A stretch of DNA of 64,000 bases from Draconibacterium sediminis (GCF_000949475.1 NZ_JRHC01000005.1:372001-436000); one strand, 5' to 3'. Positions 7,597-18,087 are shown, counted from the first letter of the stretch. The notes: generated by a model from the letters alone, not told the origin. A program made the numbers and translations.

Positions 7597-8862
7597 TTAA
7601 TGCATATTTCGGATTATGGCATCGGCAAATTCAGAAGTCGACAGCAGTGTAGCTCCTTCCATTTGCGCATGCAGATCGCTGGTTACTTTACGTTTTGCAA
7701 ATACGTGTTCCATTGCATCGTAAACGTGCTCTGCTGCCAGATTCCATCCCATATATTCCAACATCATAACCGCCGACAGGATCAGTGATCCCGGGTTTGC
7801 TTTACCGGTTCCGGCAATATTTGGCGCTGTTCCGTGGGTAGCCTCAAAAATGGCATAACCACTTTGGTAGTTGATATTTGCTCCCGGCGAAATTCCAATT
7901 CCACCCACCATTGCTGCCAGCTGATCCGATACGTAATCGCCGTTCAGGTTCATGGTAGCAATTACCGAGTGATCCCATGGGTGCAACAACGATTCCTGTA
8001 AAAAGGCATCGGTAATGCAATCTTTTACGATCACTTTTCCGGCTTTTTTAGCTTCATCCAGCGCTTTGTTGGCATCCAGTTCGCCTTTGTCCTTTTTCAG
8101 GGTTTCATATTGTCGCCAGGTAAAAGTTTGTTCGGCAAATTCAGTTTCGGCCAAATCGTAGCTCCAGTTTTTAAAAGCTCCCTCGGTAAATTTCATAATG
8201 TTTCCTTTATGAACGATGGTAACCGATGGCAACTGGCGATTGATGGCGTACTCGATAGCGGCTTTTGTTAAGCGTTCCGATCCGTCTTTTGAAATGGGTT
8301 TTACACCAAACGACGACGACTCGGGAAAACGAATCTTATCGACGCCCATTTCGTTGATCAGGAAATCGCGAAATTTTTTTGTCTCTTCTTCGCCCATCAT
8401 GTATTCGATACCGGCATAAATGTCTTCGGTGTTTTCGCGGAAAATGTGCATGTCCACCATCGACGGGTAACGAATAGGCGAGGGCACCCCTTTAAACCAT
8501 CGCACCGGGCGTACACAAACGTACAAATCGAGCGTTTGGCGCAAGGCCACGTTCAACGAACGTATTCCGCCACCAACGGGTGTTTGCAGCGGGCCTTTAA
8601 TACCGATGAGGTATTCTTTAAACGCTTCGATGGTTTCGTCGGGCAGGTAACTTCCGGTTTCGTGGTAGGCTTTTTCGCCGGCCAGCACTTCTTTCCATGT
8701 AATCTTTTTGGTGTCGCCGTAGGCTTTAGCCACAGCAGCATCGATTACACGTTGTGAAGGCAGGCTGATATCCTTTCCGATTCCATCTCCCTCAATAAAA
8801 GGAATGGTCGGATAATCCGGCACTACCAACTTCCCGTTAATTATTTTGGTTTTTTCTGTCAT
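7597..8862 (-). CDS. icd: isocitrate dehydrogenase, E. coli Icd type
   Basis: 421 residues, matching the 416-residue E. coli enzyme in length and motifs. [20 protein letters not shown] carries the substrate-binding Ser and Arg, [15 protein letters not shown] carries the tyrosine region, and [20 protein letters not shown] is the coenzyme loop. I take the ATG at 8862 ([16 protein letters not shown]), since the nine extra upstream residues (MLRVKERKN) come from intergenic sequence. The serine that AceK phosphorylates in enterobacteria is present, although nothing in this window suggests an AceK. It is adjacent to a second, unrelated-type IDH, which is unusual. Confidence 0.93.
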   Translation of the reverse strand: MTEKTKIINGKLVVPDYPTIPFIEGDGIGKDISLPSQRVIDAAVAKAYGDTKKITWKEVLAGEKAYHETGSYLPDETIEAFKEYLIGIKGPLQTPVGGGIRSLNVALRQTLDLYVCVRPVRWFKGVPSPIRYPSMVDMHIFRENTEDIYAGIEYMMGEEETKKFRDFLINEMGVDKIRFPESSSFGVKPISKDGSERLTKAAIEYAINRQLPSVTIVHKGNIMKFTEGAFKNWSYDLAETEFAEQTFTWRQYETLKKDKGELDANKALDEAKKAGKVIVKDCITDAFLQESLLHPWDHSVIATMNLNGDYVSDQLAAMVGGIGISPGANINYQSGYAIFEATHGTAPNIAGTGKANPGSLILSAVMMLEYMGWNLAAEHVYDAMEHVFAKRKVTSDLHAQMEGATLLSTSEFADAIIRNMH

Positions 8863-8880
8863 ATTTTTTCTTTCCTTTAC

Positions 8881-8926
8881 TCGCAGCATTAAAATCTGCG
8901 TAAATCAGCGCAATCTGCGTGAACTA
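8881..8926. repeat. Intergenic ATCTGCG repeat
   Basis: Reads AAAATCTGCGTAAATCAGCG then CAATCTGCGTGAAC between the two IDH genes. The same AATCTGCG...AATC.GCG pattern recurs at 40637-40665 between cobU and cobT. It fills an intra-operon gap and is not coding. Confidence 0.6.
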
Positions 8927-8928
8927 TT

Positions 8929-10155
8929 CTAATTCAACTTTGCCTGTAAATTTTCGTCCAACGCTTCCAGAAACTGCTCAGTAGTTAAATAATGAGCTTC
9001 CTGAAGTTCTTTACCGTGAATGATCAAGGCCAGGTCTTTGGTCATTTTGCCCGATTCTACGGTTTCAATACAAACTTGTTCCAGCGCATGTGCAAAATCA
9101 ATTAGTTCCTGGTTGTCGTCCAGTTTTCCGCGGAAAGCCAAACCTCGTGTCCATGCAAAAATTGATGCAATCGGATTCGTTGATGTTGGTTTTCCCTGCT
9201 GGTGCTGACGGAAGTGGCGTGTTACCGTTCCGTGAGCCGCCTCGGCTTCCATGGTCTTCCCGTCGGGAGTAACCAGTGTTGATGTCATTAAGCCCAGCGA
9301 ACCAAAACCTTGTGCTACGGTATCGCTTTGTACATCGCCGTCGTAGTTTTTACAAGCCCAAACAAATCCGCCTTCCCACTTCAGGGCTGCGGCTACCATA
9401 TCGTCGATCAAACGGTGTTCGTACCAAATTCCTTTGGCTTCGAATTTTTCGCGGTAATCGTTTTCGTAAACCATCTGGAAAAGGTCTTTAAATCGACCAT
9501 CATAGGCTTTTAAGATAGTATTTTTTGTTGACATATACAGCGGCCAACCTTTGTCTAGCGCTTGATTCATACATGAATGAGCAAACCCGATAATCGATTC
9601 ATCGGTGTTGTACATGGCCATGGCCAGTCCGTTTCCTTCGAAATCGAAAACTTCGTGCGAAATAGGTTCGCTGCCGTCTTCAGGCGTAAAAGTGATTGTA
9701 AGTTTCCCTTTTCCTTTGGTAAGGAAATCGGTAGCACGGTACTGATCACCAAAAGCGTGACGACCGATGCAAATTGGCTGTTTCCAACCCGGTACCAAAC
9801 GCGGAATGTTCGAAATCATGATTGGCTCGCGGAAAACTGTTCCGCCCAAAATGTTACGGATAGTACCGTTTGGCGACTTCCACATTTTTTTCAGGCCGAA
9901 TTCTTCCACACGAACTTCGTCGGGAGTGATGGTGGCACATTTTACACCAACACCATATTTTTGGATGGCGTGGGCTGCGTCTATTGTAATTTGGTCGTCG
10001 GTGGCATCGCGGCTTTCCATTCCCAAATCGTAATATTTCAAATCAATATCAAGATAGGGGAGAATGAGTTTTTGTTTGATGAAATCCCAAATTACCCGGG
10101 TCATTTCATCACCGTCGAGCTCGACAACCGGATTTTGTACTTTGATTTTTTGCAT
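8929..10155 (-). CDS. NADP-dependent isocitrate dehydrogenase, eukaryotic (IDH1/IDH2) type
   Basis: 408 residues. The sequence is that of the homodimeric eukaryotic-type subfamily: [19 protein letters not shown] at the N-terminus, [20 protein letters not shown] (isocitrate-binding Ser, Asn and Arg residues), [14 protein letters not shown], and [13 protein letters not shown] with the NADP-determining region after it. It catalyses oxidative decarboxylation of isocitrate to 2-oxoglutarate with NADP. It is second in the operon after aconitase and upstream of the E. coli-type icd. Two non-homologous-subfamily IDHs in one operon suggest separate NADPH-producing and catabolic roles or different kinetics (inference). 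Confidence 0.92.
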   Translation of the reverse strand: MQKIKVQNPVVELDGDEMTRVIWDFIKQKLILPYLDIDLKYYDLGMESRDATDDQITIDAAHAIQKYGVGVKCATITPDEVRVEEFGLKKMWKSPNGTIRNILGGTVFREPIMISNIPRLVPGWKQPICIGRHAFGDQYRATDFLTKGKGKLTITFTPEDGSEPISHEVFDFEGNGLAMAMYNTDESIIGFAHSCMNQALDKGWPLYMSTKNTILKAYDGRFKDLFQMVYENDYREKFEAKGIWYEHRLIDDMVAAALKWEGGFVWACKNYDGDVQSDTVAQGFGSLGLMTSTLVTPDGKTMEAEAAHGTVTRHFRQHQQGKPTSTNPIASIFAWTRGLAFRGKLDDNQELIDFAHALEQVCIETVESGKMTKDLALIIHGKELQEAHYLTTEQFLEALDENLQAKLN

Positions 10156-10195
10156 GGTCCTAATTAATTAATTTACTGGTTATAATAAAATGAAG

Positions 10196-10261
10196 ATAGC
10201 TCGTAAAGGCGCAGAGACGCCAAGTTTAATTCTTAGCGCCTTCGCGGCTTTGCGAGATTTC
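10196..10261. repeat. Intergenic AAAGGCGCAGAGACGCCAAG / CGCCTTCGCGG repeat
   Basis: The gap between aconitase and the eukaryotic-type IDH holds GTAAAGGCGCAGAGACGCC followed by CTTAGCGCCTTCGCGGC and TTTGCGAGATTT. This is the widespread CTTTGCG/GGCGCAAAG class of intergenic repeat. A related piece, GGTGCCTTTGCGAGAG, appears at 40591-40606 in the cob operon. Confidence 0.5.
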
Positions 10262-12523
10262 TTATGCGTTTTGTTGTTTGATCAGATTTAATGCTGATCC
10301 GGCTTTAAACCATTCAATCTGTTGCGCATTGTAAGTGTGGTTCAGTTTAATGGCATCTTTTGAACCATCAGCGTGAACGAGCTCAACAGTAAGTGCTTTG
10401 TCCGGTGCAAAATCTACCAGATCAACAAAGTTGAATACATCGTCTTCCTGTACCAGATCGTAATCGTTTTCGTTCGCGAAGGTCAATCCTAACATCCCCT
10501 GTTTTTTCAGGTTGGTTTCGTGGATACGTGCAAACGATTTAACGATAACTGCTTTTACACCCAAATGACGTGGTTCCATGGCGGCATGCTCGCGCGACGA
10601 TCCTTCACCGTAGTTATGATCGCCAACCACAACCGTTGGAATTCCCTCGGCTTTGTACTGGCGCTGAACGGCAGGAACTGCATCGTATTCGCCGGTAAGC
10701 TGATTTTTCACTTTGTTGGTTTCGCCATTAAACGCGTTAACGGCACCAATCAGCATATTATTCGAAATATTATCAAGGTGACCACGGAAACGTAACCATG
10801 GTCCGGCCATTGAAATGTGGTCGGTGGTACATTTTCCTTCGGCTTTAATCAGCAGTTTGGCACCGGTGATATTCTGTCCGTCCCATTTTTCGAAAGGCGA
10901 TAAAAGCTGCAAACGATTCGAGTCGTCAGCCACATTTATCACAACGTTTGAACCGTCTGCTGCCGGAGCCTGGAATCCCGGATCTTTTACATCAAAACCT
11001 TTGCCCGGAAGTTCTTCGCCTGTTGGCAGGTCGAGTTTTACTTCTTCGCCGTTTTTGTTGGTCAGGGTATCGGTAGCCGGATTAAAATCCAAACGACCGG
11101 CAATGGCCAGCGCTGTCACCAGCTCGGGCGATGTTACAAAAGCGTGGGTATTCGGGTTGCCGTCGGCACGTTTCGAGAAGTTACGGTTGAACGAGTGTAC
11201 AATCGTGTTTTTCTCTCCTTTTTCCGCTCCGGGGCGCGCCCACTGACCGATACATGGTCCGCAGGCATTGGCAAATACTTTTCCTCCAATTTTCTCGAAG
11301 GTATCGATAAATCCATCGCGTTCGATGGTGTAACGCACTTGCTCCGATCCCGGCGTAATGGTGAATTCTGCCTGGGTAACCAAACCTTTTTCTTCGGCTT
11401 GTTTGGCAATCGACGCAGCACGCGAAATATCTTCGTACGATGAGTTGGTACAGCTACCAATCAATCCTACAGAAACTTCCATTGGCCAACCGTTGGCTTC
11501 GGCTGTTTCTTTCATTTGCGATATAGGAGTGGCACGGTCAGGGGTAAATGGCCCGTTTACGTGTGGCTCCAGTTCCGAAAGGTTGATTTCGATCAACTCG
11601 TCGTAATATTGTTCAGGATTTGCATAAACTTCGGCATCGGCATCGAGGTGTTCTTTTACCCCATTGGCCAGATCAGCCACTTCTGCACGACCTGTGGCGC
11701 GTAAATAACGCTCCATGCTTTCGTCGTAAGCAAAAATACTTGTGGTAGCACCCACTTCGGCACCCATGTTACAAATGGTTCCTTTACCGGTTGCTGAAAG
11801 CGATTTTGCACCTTCACCAAAATATTCGATAATGGCTCCGGTTCCACCTTTTACGGTAAGAATTCCGGCCACTTTAAGAATAACATCTTTTGGAGCCGCC
11901 CAGCCACTTATTTTACCGGTGAGTTTTACACCGATCATTTTTGGCATTTTCAACTCCCAGGCCATTCCTGCCATCACGTCAACAGCGTCGGCACCACCAA
12001 CTCCAATGGCAACCATTCCCAGTCCTCCCGCGTTAACGGTGTGCGAGTCGGTTCCGATCATCATTCCTCCCGGGAATGCATAATTTTCCAAAACCACCTG
12101 GTGAATAATACCGGCTCCCGGTTTCCAGAAACCTATTCCGTATTTATTCGAAACGGACTCCAGGAAATCAAAAACTTCCTTGTTAGCGGTTTTTGAAACG
12201 GAGAGGTCGGTTTTTCCTTCTACCTGCGCCTGAATCAAGTGGTCGCAATGTACGGTTGAAGGAACGGCTGTTCGCTTTTTTCCTGAGTTAATAAATTGAA
12301 GTAATGCCATCTGCGCAGTAGCGTCCTGCATGGCTACACGGTCGGGAGCAAAATCAACATAATCTGCTCCGCGTTTAAAGGCAGCTAATTCCTGCGCTGC
12401 AAACAGGTGAGAATAAAGAATTTTTTCTGCGTACGTCATTGGCTTATTCAGAATGCCTTTGGCTTGTTTCACCTTCTCGGGGAGTTCTGAATACACTTTT
12501 TTTACTAGGTCTAAATCAAACAT
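10262..12523 (-). CDS. acn: aconitate hydratase (aconitase), mitochondrial-like
   Basis: 753 residues; interconverts citrate and isocitrate using a [4Fe-4S] cluster. The cluster ligands are in GSCTNSS and [11 protein letters not shown] (three Cys). [19 protein letters not shown] is the swivel-domain active-site segment, with the catalytic serine in the later [14 protein letters not shown] segment. The opening [23 protein letters not shown] and overall length fit the mitochondrial-type aconitase subfamily rather than AcnA (about 890) or AcnB (about 865). I use the ATG at 12523, because the 19 residues upstream look like translated leader. It is the first gene of the TCA operon and so its promoter region (12524-12600) should drive all four genes. 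Confidence 0.93.
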   Translation of the reverse strand: MFDLDLVKKVYSELPEKVKQAKGILNKPMTYAEKILYSHLFAAQELAAFKRGADYVDFAPDRVAMQDATAQMALLQFINSGKKRTAVPSTVHCDHLIQAQVEGKTDLSVSKTANKEVFDFLESVSNKYGIGFWKPGAGIIHQVVLENYAFPGGMMIGTDSHTVNAGGLGMVAIGVGGADAVDVMAGMAWELKMPKMIGVKLTGKISGWAAPKDVILKVAGILTVKGGTGAIIEYFGEGAKSLSATGKGTICNMGAEVGATTSIFAYDESMERYLRATGRAEVADLANGVKEHLDADAEVYANPEQYYDELIEINLSELEPHVNGPFTPDRATPISQMKETAEANGWPMEVSVGLIGSCTNSSYEDISRAASIAKQAEEKGLVTQAEFTITPGSEQVRYTIERDGFIDTFEKIGGKVFANACGPCIGQWARPGAEKGEKNTIVHSFNRNFSKRADGNPNTHAFVTSPELVTALAIAGRLDFNPATDTLTNKNGEEVKLDLPTGEELPGKGFDVKDPGFQAPAADGSNVVINVADDSNRLQLLSPFEKWDGQNITGAKLLIKAEGKCTTDHISMAGPWLRFRGHLDNISNNMLIGAVNAFNGETNKVKNQLTGEYDAVPAVQRQYKAEGIPTVVVGDHNYGEGSSREHAAMEPRHLGVKAVIVKSFARIHETNLKKQGMLGLTFANENDYDLVQEDDVFNFVDLVDFAPDKALTVELVHADGSKDAIKLNHTYNAQQIEWFKAGSALNLIKQQNA

Positions 12524-12831
12524 AAGAAATTTAGTTTTTTTGAATATTGTCGGCGTATTAATTTTCGCTTTTACTAACAATAAATATCGTGAAAAGTTGA
12601 CTGATTTCCTATAGAAATTTATTATCGCAGTTCACTGATATCAATAAATGCCGAATATAAATAAACCATAATATAAGTTTTCTATTTGTAATTTTAATCA
12701 CATAACAGGGCCGGGGAGATTTGATATATATCAATGTGCCGAACTAACCTAACGGGGGATTTATTACTGTGTGATATTCAGTGTATTAGTCGAAGGATAT
12801 ATTCAACAGGTGCAACGCAGATTGTGTTATG
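12524..12831. other. Intergenic region between TCA and carotenoid operons; nothing recognised
   Basis: 308 bases of AT-rich DNA between the aconitase start and the desaturase stop. Both neighbours are on the minus strand, so this holds the end of the carotenoid transcript and the TCA operon promoter. I find no convincing hairpin terminator, repeat or small gene. Confidence 0.5.
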
Positions 12832-14307
12832 TTATGAAACATGTTGCTGAATGCGCTTAAAAGCTAGCTTAGAGCTGATTATAGCCATCGGAATTCCGGC
12901 TCCGGGAACGGTTGATGCACCCACATAAAAAACGTTTTTATATTTCTCGTCGATATTGCGTGGGCGCATAATGCCAATCTGGTTCATATTATGCGATAAT
13001 CCGAGTCCGGCGCCACGGTGCAAATTAAAGCGGTTTTGCCACACTTGCGGGGTGTAAATGGTTCTTGAAACGATCTCGTCTTTTATGTTTTTTCCAATCC
13101 TTTCAGAGAAATCTTCAATAATACTGTCAACGATCTGGTTTTTATCCGACCAGTCTTGTTTGTGGTAGAGATTGGGCACCGGGCACACAAAAAACAGGCT
13201 TTCGCAACCTTCGGGTGCACAATCGTTATTGTGTTTCGAGAGGACATTTACATAATAGTAGGGTTTTTGCAAAGTTCCCGGATTCTTCATCACATTCTCG
13301 GCATAGTCTTTATAATTTGTTCCCAGATAGTAGTTGTGGTGATTTACCTGTGGCAGTTTGCATCTCAGCCCGATATAGAAAGTAAGGTAGCCCATTGTCC
13401 AACTCATTTTGTCGAGCTTAGCAGGAGCATAAGCAGGGCGTTTAAAAATATTGCCTCTAAACCATGCTGCATCCGAATTGATCAGGTAAGTGTCGGCCGA
13501 CCAGCTTTTGCCGTTTTGGTCGGTCAGCGATTTTAGTGCTCCCTTATCTTCGGTATATCCTTTGATCTCGGTGTTGTAATGGATTTTTACGTTTTCCTTG
13601 TTCAGGACATCTACAAGACCTTCAACAATTTTATACATCCCGCCTTTTACGTTGTAGTAGCCGTCGTGTTTAAATTCGGTGTACGAAAGCAGGCTGTAAA
13701 TGCCCATGGTATCAAAAGGAGTGCGCCCTAGGAAAAAGGCCACCAGCGAAATAATCTGTTGTGCCTGCGATGATGAAAAATAGTTGGTAACGTGGTTCCA
13801 GAAGCTTTTGAACAATACCGGAATATGCACCGGGTTTACGCGCATTAAAGCCCAAACATAACCTGCCAGCGAATCGAAGTTTCGTTTGATCACAATATCA
13901 ACGGTGTCGTTGAAAAGTGCACCGGCTTTGTTCATGTAACGTTCAAACTTTTCTTTAAAGTCGGGTTCGATATCGGCAAACTGTTCAGCCAGTTTATCAA
14001 TGTTTTTGTATAAGAAATAGGTTTTGTCATCGCCTCTGAAATTTACTGTGTACAGCGGATCCAGTTCCACATATTCGAACGGAAGTTGAATGCCACAATC
14101 CTTGGCAAACTCCTCAAACTCGTACGACATGCTAAAAAAACTGGGACCGGTATCGAAGGTAAAACCATCTTTTTTTATCTGGTTCAGCCTTCCACCGGCT
14201 TGTTCGTTCTTTTCCAGCATCTCCACTTCGTAACCGTTTTTTACCAACCGAATTGCTGTGGCCAGGCCACCTATTCCGGCACCTACTATCAAAACCTTTT
14301 TCTTCAT
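12832..14307 (-). CDS. crtI: phytoene desaturase family carotenoid oxidoreductase (CrtI/CrtD type)
   Basis: 491 residues, the usual CrtI length. The FAD-binding Rossmann motif KKVLIVGAGIGGLATAIRL is at the N-terminus, followed by GGRLNQIKKDGFTFDTGPSFF, typical of the family. The C-terminus has FYVGASTVPGAGIPMAIISSK, the conserved carotenoid desaturase ending. It inserts double bonds into phytoene or a later carotene. As this is the only desaturase in the cluster it is most simply the phytoene desaturase, but a CrtD-like 3',4'-desaturase role with crtI elsewhere is possible. It is last in the operon and overlaps the preceding TPR gene by one base (TAATG). Confidence 0.88.
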   Translation of the reverse strand: MKKKVLIVGAGIGGLATAIRLVKNGYEVEMLEKNEQAGGRLNQIKKDGFTFDTGPSFFSMSYEFEEFAKDCGIQLPFEYVELDPLYTVNFRGDDKTYFLYKNIDKLAEQFADIEPDFKEKFERYMNKAGALFNDTVDIVIKRNFDSLAGYVWALMRVNPVHIPVLFKSFWNHVTNYFSSSQAQQIISLVAFFLGRTPFDTMGIYSLLSYTEFKHDGYYNVKGGMYKIVEGLVDVLNKENVKIHYNTEIKGYTEDKGALKSLTDQNGKSWSADTYLINSDAAWFRGNIFKRPAYAPAKLDKMSWTMGYLTFYIGLRCKLPQVNHHNYYLGTNYKDYAENVMKNPGTLQKPYYYVNVLSKHNNDCAPEGCESLFFVCPVPNLYHKQDWSDKNQIVDSIIEDFSERIGKNIKDEIVSRTIYTPQVWQNRFNLHRGAGLGLSHNMNQIGIMRPRNIDEKYKNVFYVGASTVPGAGIPMAIISSKLAFKRIQQHVS

Positions 14308-15047
14308 TATTTCTCCAGTTTTGTTTTTAAGTCAGGATAAAGTTCGTCTTTCACCCATCTAAAATCGGGTTCAAATTTTAACGCTTTCTCGTATATAAAC
14401 TGCGCTTTCCTCAATTCGTTCAATTCTTCGTACGATTGCCCGGTTAAACTTAGTAAACTCAGGTAATTCCAGTCGTTCTCCAGTTCTGCAGGTTTCTTTT
14501 CCATCTGTTCAATAGCCAGCAAAAAGTGCTCGATGGCCACTTGCTTCGATCCGCCAAAAACTGCCGGCATATAAAAATAAGCGTTGCCATATTGCACATG
14601 GGCAAAGGGCAGTTCATTGTTTTGTTCCAACGAAAGGTCAGCATGTTTAATGCTGCGTCTTCCGTAAATTGGCGCTTTAATGGGCTGAATACCAATTTTA
14701 AATCCCCAGAAAGCCGCTTTGTAGGCATTGATCAGTGCCGGATTAAAGTTCTTTTCCTCCAGAGTCTCGAGGTTTTCCTCAGCCAGATCAAGATAGTGTT
14801 TGGCTTTCTTATCATCGTCTTCAGCTAAACAATAACCTATGTAACCGTATTGGTAGTTGACCAGTTCGCTGAGATAGCCGGTATTTTCTGTTTTGTTTTG
14901 CTCCAGGCTATCGATAATGGTTTTCCACTCGTCCATCCGGTTGCCAATATAAGCCTGGTAAATTTTTTCCTTGTTCGAAGCAAAAGCACTTACGGAAAGG
15001 AAAAAGCCCAAAAGCAATGTGATTATGATATCGTTCTTCCTTTCCAT
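14307..15047 (-). CDS. secreted TPR-repeat protein in the carotenoid operon
   Basis: 246 residues with an N-terminal signal peptide (IIITLLLGFFLSVSAFA), so probably periplasmic. Several helical repeats follow, with TPR-like segments around 65-95 and 205-240 (SLLSLTGQSYEELNELRKAQFIYEKALKFEPDF). No catalytic motif is present. It overlaps the glycosyltransferase gene by 25 bases upstream and the desaturase by one base downstream, so it is a true member of the operon. It could scaffold carotenoid enzymes or handle the modified product at the membrane. That is inference only. Confidence 0.7.
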   Translation of the reverse strand: MERKNDIIITLLLGFFLSVSAFASNKEKIYQAYIGNRMDEWKTIIDSLEQNKTENTGYLSELVNYQYGYIGYCLAEDDDKKAKHYLDLAEENLETLEEKNFNPALINAYKAAFWGFKIGIQPIKAPIYGRRSIKHADLSLEQNNELPFAHVQYGNAYFYMPAVFGGSKQVAIEHFLLAIEQMEKKPAELENDWNYLSLLSLTGQSYEELNELRKAQFIYEKALKFEPDFRWVKDELYPDLKTKLEK

Positions 15048-16114
15048 TGGTAGGCTTTTTTTGATTTATTGAGAAATGCTTTTATAATGAAAATACCCAT
15101 CACCACTTGTTGAGGAATGGCCAGCAGCAGATTTTTTAAGAGATTTTGATGGCTGATAACACTTATTAAAATGCGAATGGTTACAAGCATTAATAAATAG
15201 GAGGACACGAATACTTTGGGCAAGGCGATAAGAACTGGAATAAAGCCCAGCGTGGTGATCAGCCAAAAAAGAACCGCCAGCAACGCGGAGTTTCCGAAGA
15301 ACATAATTACATTTTTTGAGAATCCGTTTACAGCGTCGCTGAACGAATTGTACATGCGGCAGGAAATTGAAGCGTTTCCCGTTAAACATGCGATTTGAAT
15401 ACCATTTTGCTTGAAATATTGGGCTATTGCAATGTCTTCCACTTTATTGTTCCGAAAGGTGTGATGTGGTTGTTTGTCACGGTATGTTTTGGCATCGAAG
15501 AGCATAAATTGCCCGTTTGCAGCTGCCATTGATGAAAAGGGCAGAAGCCTGACAAAAACCAGTGGCAATAAACTGAGTAGAATAAAATTCATATTCGGAA
15601 CCGTCAAATATTCACCCCAGCTGTGCATGTTTTGTTTTGGGAAAATAGAGAGCAAACCAAGTTGGTGTTGTTGCACTTTGGCAATTGTTCCGGCGATTAT
15701 TGCTCCCGAAATTTGTACATCAGCATCCAAAAACAAAAAGTAATTTCCTTTTGCTTTTTGGGCCAGTTGGTAACAACCATAGTTTTTTCCCAGCCAACCT
15801 TCCGGAAGTCCGTCGGAATTTAAAAGCTGAAAACGTTGATCTGTTTTTGCGTACGATTCAACAATTTCTGAAGTTTTATCGGTCGACTGATCGTTAAACA
15901 CCAAGACCTCAATATTTTGCCACTCCTGCTGTTGGATGTCCGTGAGTAAACGGGCAATGTTTTGTTCTTCGTTACGCGCCGGAATAAGAATGGAAACGAG
16001 CGGATTAAAATCGTTTGGGCAAGGGGGAAGTGGCTGCCTGAAAATTGCATTCAGCAAAACAACCCCAAGTTGTATCGCCGTAAAAATGAATATGATCCAT
16101 GCTGCAATTATCAT
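15023..16114 (-). CDS. family 2 glycosyltransferase, carotenoid-associated membrane enzyme
   Basis: 363 residues. An N-terminal membrane helix (IIAAWIIFIFTAIQLGVVLL) precedes a GT-A domain with VSILIPARNEEQNIARLL, the DXD-like YFLFLDADVQI, and the NNKVEDIAIAQYFK acceptor region. Two or three C-terminal membrane segments follow. The ATG at 16114 lies two bases after the acyltransferase stop, so I prefer it to the longer frame. In green sulfur bacteria and Bacteroidota, neighbouring glycosyltransferase and acyltransferase genes (CruC/CruD) make carotenoid glycoside esters. The neighbourhood suggests the same here. Confidence 0.78.
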   Translation of the reverse strand: MIIAAWIIFIFTAIQLGVVLLNAIFRQPLPPCPNDFNPLVSILIPARNEEQNIARLLTDIQQQEWQNIEVLVFNDQSTDKTSEIVESYAKTDQRFQLLNSDGLPEGWLGKNYGCYQLAQKAKGNYFLFLDADVQISGAIIAGTIAKVQQHQLGLLSIFPKQNMHSWGEYLTVPNMNFILLSLLPLVFVRLLPFSSMAAANGQFMLFDAKTYRDKQPHHTFRNNKVEDIAIAQYFKQNGIQIACLTGNASISCRMYNSFSDAVNGFSKNVIMFFGNSALLAVLFWLITTLGFIPVLIALPKVFVSSYLLMLVTIRILISVISHQNLLKNLLLAIPQQVVMGIFIIKAFLNKSKKAYQWKGRTIS

Positions 16115-16116
16115 CT

Positions 16117-16737
16117 TTAAATTTCTTTTTTGGCTTGTGCTTCCAAGCACTGTTTGTAAAAGGAGTTGTAAGCCTTTTCTATCTCATCAATATTCCATTC
16201 ACCGGTGTAATGGTGCAGATTAAAAAAAGCATTGGGTTTCGCATCAGCAAAATAATCGATGAGGTTGGCCTGAAAAACGATCTGGATATCATCTTTTGTG
16301 CGCTGCAAAATTTTTTCAATCCCCTTCTCAAACACAAATTTGTTCTGGTAAATGCTTTTTATGTTTCCCTGAGGAAACAGCAAAACCAGATTCTTTGCAT
16401 CCGACAATAATTCGGCGGTGTAATCAAAGGTTTCAATAATCGACTTCGATCGTTTTTTGATGGAAAAGCCCCCGGTATACTGGAAAAACCAGTTTTTTCG
16501 AAGCTCCTCTTCCAGCATCATAAAATGGTATTTGCGTTTAAAGAGTTGCTGATTTACATACAGGGTCCAAATGCCGTCCCACCAACTCATGTGGTTGCAG
16601 ATCAATAGTATGGGCAAACCTTTGTCCTCGATCGTGCCATTGATGGTAAACGACTGAAAGTGACGTTTCATTTTCCGGATTACATAATGCCTGAAAAACG
16701 GATCGAGGAGAAAATTATGTTTTGCTTTTATGATCAA
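16117..16737 (-). CDS. PlsC-type acyltransferase, likely carotenoid glycoside acyltransferase
   Basis: 206 residues. Acyltransferase block I is CNHMSWWDG (H49-x4-D54) and block III is LFPQGNIKS, a variant of FPEGTRS with Gln in place of Glu. It is shorter than glycerolipid PlsC and lacks an N-terminal anchor. It lies between cruF and the glycosyltransferase in a chain of overlapping or nearly touching genes, so it probably esterifies the sugar on the carotenoid (CruD-like) rather than making phosphatidic acid. The substrate is inferred. Confidence 0.75.
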   Translation of the reverse strand: MIIKAKHNFLLDPFFRHYVIRKMKRHFQSFTINGTIEDKGLPILLICNHMSWWDGIWTLYVNQQLFKRKYHFMMLEEELRKNWFFQYTGGFSIKKRSKSIIETFDYTAELLSDAKNLVLLFPQGNIKSIYQNKFVFEKGIEKILQRTKDDIQIVFQANLIDYFADAKPNAFFNLHHYTGEWNIDEIEKAYNSFYKQCLEAQAKKEI

Positions 16738-16741
16738 AGTT

Positions 16742-17404
16742 TTAGTTTAAAGTTAACAGTAACAGGGCAAAAAATAAAGTCTGAATGCCAAAAACCACCG
16801 GCGCTATCCGGTTTTTTGTATCTATTTTTAGTACGCTGATTGCCAGTGAGAAAAGCAGGGCCAAAACAAACCAGGCCACATAGTTTTGCAGGGGAACCGG
16901 AGATTGGTCAAAAGTCCACATAGACAATTGTGGTGCTACCTGTTCCAGCAACACATCGTAAGCCAGCATTAAAAAGGCGGCGCCAAAAACTTTCATCGCC
17001 GGATTCCAGCCGGTTCTTTCCATTACCGAATTGGATACATAAACAAGTAGCAGCCAGTTTAACCCGATAATTAACGGCGTATTAAAAAGCTTTAAGCCTA
17101 ATCCGTGCCCGTAGGTGTAGCCGCCAAAAATAGCTCCGGTGTTTACACCAATTACTTCAATAATAAAGCTGGCGGTAAAAATAAAAACGAAAACCAGTAT
17201 TGCTTTTTGTGAAAACTTGCCGTGAAATAAGGCTACAATAAAAGAGCTCAATAACAAAGCAAATGGTGTTAAAAGCACAAAAAACGAGCGGGTGGCAGAA
17301 ACCGAGAGTCCGGCAAATCCCACGATATAGAAAATGAAAATAAACAGAACAAAGTATCGGTAATTTGCCTGTATTAAATTTGCTATGTTTTTTGTGTCGC
17401 TCAT
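16742..17404 (-). CDS. cruF: carotenoid biosynthesis membrane protein, CruF-like 1',2'-hydratase (DUF422)
   Basis: 220 residues with about seven hydrophobic helices. The segment TASFIIEVIGVNTGAIFGGYTYG followed by PLIIGLNWLLLVY is characteristic of the CruF/DUF422 family, which adds water to the psi end of gamma-carotene or bisanhydrobacterioruberin. Its start overlaps the cyclase stop by four bases. Together with a cyclase and CrtZ it points to a monocyclic carotenoid with a hydroxylated acyclic end, such as a saproxanthin- or flexixanthin-like product (inference). Confidence 0.85.
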   Translation of the reverse strand: MSDTKNIANLIQANYRYFVLFIFIFYIVGFAGLSVSATRSFFVLLTPFALLLSSFIVALFHGKFSQKAILVFVFIFTASFIIEVIGVNTGAIFGGYTYGHGLGLKLFNTPLIIGLNWLLLVYVSNSVMERTGWNPAMKVFGAAFLMLAYDVLLEQVAPQLSMWTFDQSPVPLQNYVAWFVLALLFSLAISVLKIDTKNRIAPVVFGIQTLFFALLLLTLN

Positions 17405-18087
17405 TTATTAACGCGTTTTTTGATTTGTTCAATCAGCAACAGGTTGTATAAAATCATACTGAATGCGTAGGCAAAATCTTCAACGGGAATAGTGAAAATC
17501 CGTAATCCCAGGTTTTCGCTGTTGTTATACCACACCACTTCTCCGTCGATATACGATCCGGTCAAAATTCCGTTTACGATCAGAAACGGGACAAGGATAA
17601 CTATGAAGGTGATAAAAAACGAACGGGGAATTCTGCTGTTTAAAAGTAGAGCCAGCAGTAAAACAACTGCCAGTTTCAGTGAAATGTAAACTGTGTAGTT
17701 TTTATCAGTGTTTAAAACGGCTACCAACACAGAAAATACGATCAGGGCTATTAGCAATACTTTATTCAGGGATTTTGGTAATTCCAGTTTTGGAAAGTAT
17801 TCCCGCACACATTCATGCAGAAAAATACTGGCATAAGGAATAACAACAAAAAACAGGATTTCCTCCAATGGGAGAGAGAACAAATAAATGCCGGATAAAT
17901 ATTCCGGGTTAAAGCCCCAAATGCCCCGGTTGGTAAAATTCACATCGAAAATGATATACACTAAAGCCACCAGCAGAATGGAAGGGAAAACATATTTCCA
18001 CTGTTTGTAAAACTGCAGCCGTTTATCGAAACTGAGCAGCAAAGGCACTGCGCCGGAAGCCGTAAGTAGTATAAAGTACAATGACAT
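17401..18087 (-). CDS. crtY: lycopene cyclase, fused CrtYc/CrtYd type
   Basis: 228 residues, integral membrane, with two homologous halves. The first half carries FSLPLEEILFFVVIPYASIFLHEC and the second FTIPVEDFAYAFSMILYNLLLIE. The PLEE and PVED motifs are those of the small heterodimeric lycopene cyclase subunits of actinobacteria, fused here into one chain as in other Bacteroidota. It forms the beta-ionone ring(s). It overlaps cruF by ATGA and abuts crtZ. Confidence 0.88.
   Translation of the reverse strand: MSLYFILLTASGAVPLLLSFDKRLQFYKQWKYVFPSILLVALVYIIFDVNFTNRGIWGFNPEYLSGIYLFSLPLEEILFFVVIPYASIFLHECVREYFPKLELPKSLNKVLLIALIVFSVLVAVLNTDKNYTVYISLKLAVVLLLALLLNSRIPRSFFITFIVILVPFLIVNGILTGSYIDGEVVWYNNSENLGLRIFTIPVEDFAYAFSMILYNLLLIEQIKKRVNK

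Noticed and set aside
9577-10167. 196-residue plus-strand frame opposite the eukaryotic-type IDH
   Set aside because: An antisense shadow of a strongly conserved enzyme; no independent signal.
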